10,991 bases of DNA from contig CAAFLY010000053.1 of assembly GCA_900763885.1 (NCBI GenBank), positions 1 to 10,991 of the forward strand. The letters are read 5' to 3'. This stretch comes from Clostridia bacterium. Lineage in GTDB: Bacteria; Bacillota; Clostridia; Oscillospirales; CAG-272. Below, piece after piece: positions 6,647 through 10,991 of this stretch. The notes beneath the pieces were generated by a model. It had not been told where the DNA came from. It saw nothing but the letters and a program-made list of their open reading frames with translations, and did not search any database. Numbering within the stretch: the first letter of the stretch is position 1; each line of letters opens with the position of its first letter. The position numbers and the translations under genes were made by a program.

Positions 6647-6681
6647 GACCCATGGCTCCGGTGAACCATGGGTCATTTTCT
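6647..6681. terminator. Bidirectional terminator between convergent operons
   Basis: GACCCATGG (6647-6655) and CCATGGGTC (6666-6674) form a perfect 9-bp stem with a 10-nt loop. ATTTTCT follows on the + side and GTTTTG on the - side. It lies between the stops of the + strand anti-sigma gene (6599) and the - strand recombinase gene (6690), and could serve both. The T-tracts are short. Confidence 0.7.
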
Positions 6682-6689
6682 ATCCCGCG

Positions 6690-8261
6690 TCATTCGTCTA
6701 TCGTGATCTCCTGCCCGTCCTTGAAGCAGAACACCACACGGTCCTCGTAGACGATGACCCTCTCGATCAATCCGCGGACGTACTGCTCGTCAAATTCCGT
6801 GAGCGGCTCCGTCATTCCGGCAAAGGCGGCGGCAGCGTCGCGGATTTCTTGGATCCGCTGTGCTTCCAGTGCGGCACTTCCGCACAGTGCGTTTTGCTCG
6901 TTACGCAGGCGGATGATTTTTTCGCCCAGCGTCTCCTCCTCAACAGAGCCGGATCTCAGTCGGATCAGCTGCTCCTGCAGGTCCCGGATCTGCACGTCCA
7001 GAGCTTTGATGCGCGCGGCACGCTCTGTGTCCAGAGCCTCGGATACGCACTCTGTCAGGCGGGAAACATCCGTCTGATGCTCGTCCCTCGCCAGATTGAG
7101 CGCGCGTATGGTAAGCGTATGCAGGTCGCTTTCATCGATTTTTCGGGAAGCGCAGACCTTGACGCCGCCGGTGACCCGTGCCATGCACCGCCATACCGCC
7201 TTCTTTTTTCCACGATTGTCCCACGTCAGCCGCGTCAGAACGTCTCCGCAGGTGCCGCAGCAGAGGATACCGGAGTAGGCGTACCGGCCGCTGTAGATCC
7301 GCCTGCGCCCCTTTTCCTCCGGAAGATTGGCCCTCCGCGCAAGCTCCTCCTGTACCGCGGCGAAGGTTTCTTTGGAGATGATGGCTTCGTGGTCGTCCGA
7401 AACGTAATACTGCGGCACGTCGGCGTTGTTTTTGCGACGCTTTTTGTCGAGGACATTGTACGTCCACGTCTTTTGCAGAAGCGCGTCGCCGATGTATTTT
7501 TCATTGGTGAGGATCTGCCGTATGTTGCTTTCGTGCCACGTGAGATGACCGGCGCCGTTTTTGATGCCGTCCTTTTCCAGTGCGCGCTTGATCTGCTTCA
7601 GACTCAAGCCGTATAAGAAGCTCCGGTAGATTCGGCGCACCACCGCCGCCTGTTCCGGATCGATGATCAGATTCCCGAGCGCATCCTTGGTGTAGCCGAG
7701 AAACCAGTTGTGGTTCACCGTGACCTTGCCCTGCTCGTTGCGGAATTTCAGCCCCAGCCGCACATTTTGGGAGAGCGATTCGGATTCCTGCTGTGCCATC
7801 GCCGCCATAATCGTAAGCAGGACCTCGCCCGTGGCGTCCATGGTGTTGATGTTCTCCTTTTCAAACAGGACCGCGATGTTCAGCGCCCGCAGCTCTCTGG
7901 TGTAGTTCAGACAGTCCACGGTGTTTCGGGCGAATCGGCTGATGGATTTGGTGAGGATCCGGTCGATCTTCCGCGCACGGCAGTCCTCGATCATCTGCAG
8001 AAACCCGCCGCGCTTGGATACCCCCGTCCCACTGATCCCGTCATCCGCATAAACTGCCACAAATTCCCAATCCGGATTGTTCTGGATCAGCGCGGTATAA
8101 TGCTTGACCTGGATCTCGTAGGAGGTCTCCTGCTCCTCGTGATCGGTGGAAACCCGCGCGTAGGCCGCCACATGGAGCTTCTTTTTTTCCTCGTCTGGTG
8201 TCTGTGAGCCGACCTTTTTCTTCGGGATCAGCTTCGTTACGTTGCTCGGTAAATTAGTCAT
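6690..8261 (-). CDS. Large serine recombinase (site-specific integrase), copy 2
   Basis: This 523-residue recombinase breaks and rejoins DNA through a serine-linked intermediate to integrate or excise a mobile element. The resolvase domain (about 29-170) has catalytic S38 in YARVSTD, with conserved arginines in SRFARN (108-113) and the DDGISGTG loop. The recombinase domain follows (about 185-310), including YIGDALLQKTW. A zinc ribbon uses C335, C338, C359 and C370. A coiled-coil region (about 405-475) then leads to a terminal beta-rich segment. The length is normal and all key residues are present, so it looks functional. The start overlaps the preceding gene's stop by 8 nt (ATGACTAA), with GAGG just upstream, so translation is probably coupled. 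It is the last gene of the operon, ending near a bidirectional terminator. It differs clearly from the other recombinase here and is not a recent duplicate. Confidence 0.95.
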   Translation of the reverse strand: MTNLPSNVTKLIPKKKVGSQTPDEEKKKLHVAAYARVSTDHEEQETSYEIQVKHYTALIQNNPDWEFVAVYADDGISGTGVSKRGGFLQMIEDCRARKIDRILTKSISRFARNTVDCLNYTRELRALNIAVLFEKENINTMDATGEVLLTIMAAMAQQESESLSQNVRLGLKFRNEQGKVTVNHNWFLGYTKDALGNLIIDPEQAAVVRRIYRSFLYGLSLKQIKRALEKDGIKNGAGHLTWHESNIRQILTNEKYIGDALLQKTWTYNVLDKKRRKNNADVPQYYVSDDHEAIISKETFAAVQEELARRANLPEEKGRRRIYSGRYAYSGILCCGTCGDVLTRLTWDNRGKKKAVWRCMARVTGGVKVCASRKIDESDLHTLTIRALNLARDEHQTDVSRLTECVSEALDTERAARIKALDVQIRDLQEQLIRLRSGSVEEETLGEKIIRLRNEQNALCGSAALEAQRIQEIRDAAAAFAGMTEPLTEFDEQYVRGLIERVIVYEDRVVFCFKDGQEITIDE

Positions 8262-8685
8262 TGTCCTCTGCCTCGCTTTCGATCAGACTGTAGAGGTACT
8301 CCGCCTGCAGATACGCGTTTTCATGCTCTTTCTCCGCTTCTTGAATGTGGAACTTTGTGGCTGCCACCGCGGTTCTGTCTGTGCGCTTTTTGGGTGTGCG
8401 CGGCTTTGCGGCTTCTCTGCGCTGTCGTTCGGCACAGGCGGCGTCAAGGGTTTCTTTCTCCAGAATGGCGGGGTAGAACGCGTCGCCGAGATAGAGCGGA
8501 TTTTCCATCATCAAGCGAAGCGCGGCGTGCGATTTGTCGATCCCCGCGGTTTGAGCAGCCGCACAAAACGACTGTCCGGAAAGATACGCCCGACAGAGCA
8601 CGCGCAGTCTTTCCGCTTCGTCCTCCATCACGACCGCTTTTCCGTCCACGATGCGATAGCCGTACGGTATGGTGTTTTTTGCCAT
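8254..8685 (-). CDS. Free-standing recombinase DNA-binding domain protein, no catalytic domain
   Basis: This 143-residue protein matches only the middle Recombinase domain (PF07508-like) of large serine recombinases. IPYGYRIVDGKAVVMEDEAE and MENPLYLGDAFYPAIL line up by eye with PPYGYKNAGGRMVIVPEEAE and LRNEKYVGDVLFQKTY of the upstream recombinase. There is no resolvase domain, no catalytic serine motif and no zinc ribbon. The C-terminal part (about 95-143) is basic, then acidic and helical. The ATG at 8685 is preferred over 8688 because AGGAG sits 6 nt before it; the start then shares one base with the upstream stop (TGATG). It overlaps the next recombinase by 8 nt. Its size, open frame and good ribosome binding site argue for a maintained gene rather than debris. 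A DNA-binding accessory or directionality role is an inference. Confidence 0.8.
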   Translation of the reverse strand: MAKNTIPYGYRIVDGKAVVMEDEAERLRVLCRAYLSGQSFCAAAQTAGIDKSHAALRLMMENPLYLGDAFYPAILEKETLDAACAERQRREAAKPRTPKKRTDRTAVAATKFHIQEAEKEHENAYLQAEYLYSLIESEAEDND

Positions 8686-10241
8686 CATGAGCTCCTTTCC
8701 CGCAGACGCAGTCCGCATTTGAGCCCAAAGGTGAAGTCCCCTCTGTCGTGTACCGTCACCTTGTCGAGAAATTCCCGCACCGGTTCCGCATCGAATTCCG
8801 CGGACACTTTGCGGTACTGGCAGTAGCGGTAGAGCCTTTCCAGTGCATCGAGGCTATACGTGCCTGTGCCCATGATCTCGAGCAAACGCGCCTGCTCCGC
8901 TGTCAATTCCTCTATCATCCTTTCTGTATGCGCTTTTCTTTCCCGATAGGTGTCGCTGTCCAGATACCCTTTGTCGTATAACGTCCCAAGCCTGCGCAGA
9001 TCCTCGTTATATTCTTCCAATAGCTGCTTGATTTTCTCGACGCGACGTTGATTGGCTCTGTGCCCGTTCTTGTACAGGGAATCGAGCAGCGGCTTCAAAA
9101 CCGGCTCATGATAACGGATCAGCTTGTTCATCATGGTGGTAAACGCGGCTTCCAGACAGGCTTCATCGATGGCGAGCAATCCGCACCGCTCCCTGTCATA
9201 CAGATGCGTCATGCAAGAATACACCGGATATTTTCCGGCCTTCGTGGCATGGGTGCGCCGTTTGCATTTTCCTCCGCATTCTCCGCAGAACACGATCCCC
9301 GAAAACGGGTACCGGTTCCTGTATTTGCCCGTTTCCTGCGCGTTTTTGCATACATTGCCGTTGTGCTTCATCAAAGCCTGCGCCTTTTCAAAATCCGCAT
9401 GGCTGATGATGGGTTCGTGATGCTCCCTGACGTGATACTGTGTGACGTCCCCCTTGTTGATATGGCGGTTGAACTGCTCATCCGAGTACGTTTTCTGAAA
9501 GAGAACATCGCCGACGTACTTCTCGTTGCGCAGCATACTGTTTATGACGCTGTCGTTCCATCGCGAGCTGCGTCTCGGCGAAAAGCCTTTTTCCGTGAGC
9601 AGCTTGCCGATTTGATACGTGCCGCAGCCGGAGATATACTGTGCGAACACAAACCGGACGACCTCCGCCTCCTCGGGAACGATCACCATCCTCCCGCCTG
9701 CGTTTTTGTACCCGTAGGGAGGGCATGCGATTATGTAAGTCCCTTGCTCGAACCGCTTCTGAACGCTCCATTTTTCGTTCTTCGAGATGGAGGAGGATTC
9801 GCTCTGCGCCAGACTTGACAGAATGGTTAAGAGCAGCTCGCCGGTCATGCTCCGCGTATTGATGTTTTCTTTTTCAAAATAAATGGCGATCCCAAGCTCT
9901 GTCAGCTCTCTGACGATCTCCAGCGTATCCACGGTGTTGCGCGCCAACCGACTGATAGATTTCACCATTACATGGTCAATTTTGCCGCGCCGACAGTCCT
10001 CCAGCATACACATAAGCCCCTCGCGGATGTCCTTTTTCGTCCCCGTGATCCCCTCATCATAATACAGCCCCGCAAAGTGCCAGTCGGGATTCGCGCGGAT
10101 GTAGCTTTCGTAGTAAGTCTTTTGCGCTTCCAGACTGGTTCGCTGCTCGTCGCTGCTTGTGGATACCCGCGCATAGGCGGCGACCCGCAGCTTTTGACGT
10201 TCCGGACGTGGGGGAACATCCATTTTTACAACCTTTTTCAT
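8685..10241 (-). CDS. Large serine recombinase (site-specific integrase), copy 1
   Basis: This 518-residue recombinase has the full domain set. The resolvase domain (about 18-165) carries catalytic S27 in YARVSTSS, SRLARN (97-102) and DEGITGTK. The recombinase domain lies at about 173-295 (PPYGYKN to RNEKYVGDVLFQK). A zinc ribbon uses C319, C322, C343 and C353. A long coiled coil follows at about 395-455, then the C-terminal segment VREFLDKVTVHDRGDFTF. It would carry out strand exchange between attachment sites of the mobile element. The ATG at 10241 has an excellent ribosome binding site, AAAGGAGGT (10248-10256), 6 nt away. It follows a SHOCT-like gene after 59 nt and overlaps the next gene. 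Whether this copy, the other copy or both together perform integration cannot be told from sequence. Confidence 0.95.
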   Translation of the reverse strand: MKKVVKMDVPPRPERQKLRVAAYARVSTSSDEQRTSLEAQKTYYESYIRANPDWHFAGLYYDEGITGTKKDIREGLMCMLEDCRRGKIDHVMVKSISRLARNTVDTLEIVRELTELGIAIYFEKENINTRSMTGELLLTILSSLAQSESSSISKNEKWSVQKRFEQGTYIIACPPYGYKNAGGRMVIVPEEAEVVRFVFAQYISGCGTYQIGKLLTEKGFSPRRSSRWNDSVINSMLRNEKYVGDVLFQKTYSDEQFNRHINKGDVTQYHVREHHEPIISHADFEKAQALMKHNGNVCKNAQETGKYRNRYPFSGIVFCGECGGKCKRRTHATKAGKYPVYSCMTHLYDRERCGLLAIDEACLEAAFTTMMNKLIRYHEPVLKPLLDSLYKNGHRANQRRVEKIKQLLEEYNEDLRRLGTLYDKGYLDSDTYRERKAHTERMIEELTAEQARLLEIMGTGTYSLDALERLYRYCQYRKVSAEFDAEPVREFLDKVTVHDRGDFTFGLKCGLRLRERSS

Positions 10242-10300
10242 GGTAAGACCTCCTTTGTGCTACTATATATATCCCTCTGAATGCGCAAAATAGCAAGTCT

Positions 10301-10483
10301 TTATACGCGAATCTCCGCGTGTACCGGGGAGAAAATATCGCATACGATCCGGAGAATTTTGTGTAGTTCGCCCGCTGTGATCCTGCCGTCACAGTACAGC
10401 TTTTTCAGAAATTTCTCGATGGTGATATAGTCGTATTCATTCAGCCACTGTTCACGCGTGAGCGTATTTGTTATCTCCTGCAT
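10301..10483 (-). CDS. 60-residue SHOCT-like protein at the head of the recombinase operon
   Basis: This small acidic protein begins MQEITNTLTREQWLNEYDY and continues with IEKFLKKLYCDGRITAGELHKI. The second segment resembles the SHOCT pattern (a hydrophobic helix, then dG-I-t-eE). Short SHOCT-like proteins often sit just before large serine recombinases in clostridial elements; this is general knowledge, not checked here. The ATG at 10483 is chosen because AAGGAGA (10491-10497) lies 7 nt upstream. A GTG one codon earlier is the alternative, and the open frame before it is low-complexity and crosses the amidase terminator. A 59-nt gap separates it from recombinase 1, with no terminator seen, so they are probably co-transcribed. 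Its function is unknown; a regulator or recombination helper is possible. Confidence 0.72.
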   Translation of the reverse strand: MQEITNTLTREQWLNEYDYITIEKFLKKLYCDGRITAGELHKILRIVCDIFSPVHAEIRV

Positions 10484-10501
10484 AACACGATCTCCTTGTT
10501 T

Positions 10502-10512
10502 GGTATATATAA
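10502..10512 (-). promoter_or_regulatory. Candidate -10 region of the recombinase operon
   Basis: Read on the minus strand, the AT-rich stretch AATTATATATACC lies 20-30 nt before the ATG at 10483 and downstream of the amidase terminator. It contains TATATA, which could be a -10 element. No good -35 is visible at 16-18 nt, so this is only a position where a promoter is expected and plausible. Confidence 0.3.
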
Positions 10513-10552
10513 TTAAGGTAGGAAAAGGGAAGGGAACCGAGGTGCGAGAGGG

Positions 10553-10591
10553 AAAAGAAAACGCCCTCCGCGGCATTTTCGTCGGAAGGCG
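10553..10591 (-). terminator. Rho-independent terminator of the amidase gene
   Basis: On the minus strand CGCCTTCCG (10591-10583) pairs with CGGAGGGCG (10570-10562) over 9 bp with one G-U pair and a 12-nt loop, followed by TTTTCTTTT. It lies 37 nt after the amidase stop codon and should separate the amidase transcript from the recombinase operon. Confidence 0.85.
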
Positions 10592-10606
10592 TGAGATATA
10601 GCATAG

Positions 10607-10660
10607 TATCGGCAAGAAATCAACACATCAATCATGAAAAAACGCCGTTTCTTGCCGATA
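10607..10660. repeat. Perfect 13-bp inverted repeat at the amidase 3' end
   Basis: TATCGGCAAGAAA (10607-10619) and TTTCTTGCCGATA (10648-10660) are exact inverted copies separated by 28 nt. One arm lies in the last codons of the amidase gene and the other just after its stop codon. There is no T-tract directly after either arm, so it is not an ordinary terminator; that is a separate hairpin further on. Confidence 0.7.
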
Positions 10661-10991
10661 GCGGCAATGGAATTTCGCATCATGATACCGTTTCAGCATC
10701 ACACAAAACTGTTCCCGTGTCACCGGACTGTGCAGCATCAGATCCCCACGCTCGTCTCCCCTGAGGATCCCGTTCCGCAAGGCCCAGTTCACCGCATCCT
10801 TGGCCCAGTCCGCGGCAGTGTTGTCCAGCGGCGTATCGGCAAGCAGCTTCGTGACCTTTTCCGCCAGATCACCGAACCTGCTGTAAAGCCAGTCCCCCGG
10901 ACAGGACTTATTCGCAAACCATCTGTGAACGGTCAGCACCATCTCGTCCGGCTTTGGATTGTAAGACAGAGTTTTCTCCTTATCCCCAAGC
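10628..10991 (-). CDS. N-acetylmuramoyl-L-alanine amidase (endolysin-like) with SLH-like tail, 3' end only
   Basis: The frame is open to the right edge, and 120 residues up to the stop are visible; the catalytic core starts outside. HRWFANKSCPGDWLYSR matches the end of the zinc amidase (Amidase_2/PGRP) fold. The cysteine of CPGD corresponds to the third zinc ligand, and the lysine two residues before it to the catalytic lysine of T7 lysozyme (C130 and K128 there). These enzymes cut the lactyl-peptide bond of peptidoglycan. After a short linker, DWAKDAVNWALRNGILRGD to PVTREQFCVMLKRY forms one SLH-like repeat, likely for cell-wall attachment. The tail after KRYHD overlaps an inverted repeat. 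An amidase directly before a recombinase operon is the usual end of a prophage lysis module, although a chromosomal autolysin is not excluded. Confidence 0.85.
   Translation of the reverse strand, partial: LGDKEKTLSYNPKPDEMVLTVHRWFANKSCPGDWLYSRFGDLAEKVTKLLADTPLDNTAADWAKDAVNWALRNGILRGDERGDLMLHSPVTREQFCVMLKRYHDAKFHCRYRQETAFFHD

Noticed and set aside
6849..9818. Plus-strand open frames of 100-256 codons opposite the recombinase genes.
   Set aside because: They are antisense shadows of the recombinases, without recognisable domains or start signals.
10307..10321. ACGCG/CGCGT hairpin at the end of the SHOCT-like gene as a terminator.
   Set aside because: The stem is only 5 bp, lies inside the coding region and has no T-tract on the minus strand.
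10484..10615. Longer N-terminus of the SHOCT-like protein starting at 10615.
   Set aside because: The added part reads through the amidase terminator, is low in complexity and has no ribosome binding site, while the ATG at 10483 has a strong one.
1..10991. CRISPR arrays, tRNA or rRNA genes, insertion sequences with terminal repeats.
   Set aside because: No regularly spaced repeats, cloverleaf-like sequences or transposase genes were seen on either strand.

Overview
The window looks like chromosome of an endospore-forming member of the Clostridia. It carries a GerA/SpoVAF-type spore germination gene, very strong AGGAGG-type ribosome binding sites, paired clostridial-style large serine recombinases, and a GC content in the mid-50s over most of its length. 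An Oscillospirales-like gut bacterium would fit, but the sequence alone does not fix the taxon.

Left part (1-4333, all + strand): housekeeping and sporulation genes. In order they are the 3' end of an RlmL-type THUMP-family RNA methyltransferase, a GerA-family germination membrane protein, a cytoplasmic-looking class-C beta-lactamase/PBP-related serine hydrolase, and a TrmA/RlmD-type 5-methyluridine methyltransferase with its iron-sulfur cysteines. Clear intrinsic terminators separate the first, second and third genes. The hydrolase and the methyltransferase are 4 nt apart and probably share an extended -10 promoter.

Middle part (about 4334-6599, + strand): a visibly more AT-rich block. It starts with a non-coding stretch of about 290 nt, followed by a small zinc-ribbon protein of unknown function whose Shine-Dalgarno lies in a perfect hairpin. 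A terminator follows, then an ECF-type sigma factor translationally coupled (ATGA overlap) to a single-pass membrane protein that is the likely anti-sigma factor.

Right part (6647-10991, all - strand): the probable terminal module of a prophage or related mobile element that continues beyond the right edge. In transcription order it holds the 3' end of a zinc amidase (endolysin) with an SLH-like tail, a terminator, a 60-residue SHOCT-like protein, large serine recombinase 1, a free-standing recombinase DNA-binding domain with no catalytic domain, and large serine recombinase 2. These genes are packed with 1-8 nt overlaps. A bidirectional terminator at 6647-6681 separates this operon from the convergent sigma operon, and the element's attachment junction is probably close to it.

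The most interesting points are the four-gene recombinase cassette, especially its catalysis-free member; the hairpin over the ribosome binding site of the zinc-ribbon gene; the start of the germination gene inside the preceding terminator; and a perfect 13-bp inverted repeat at the end of the amidase gene. No tRNA, rRNA, CRISPR array or insertion sequence was recognised.
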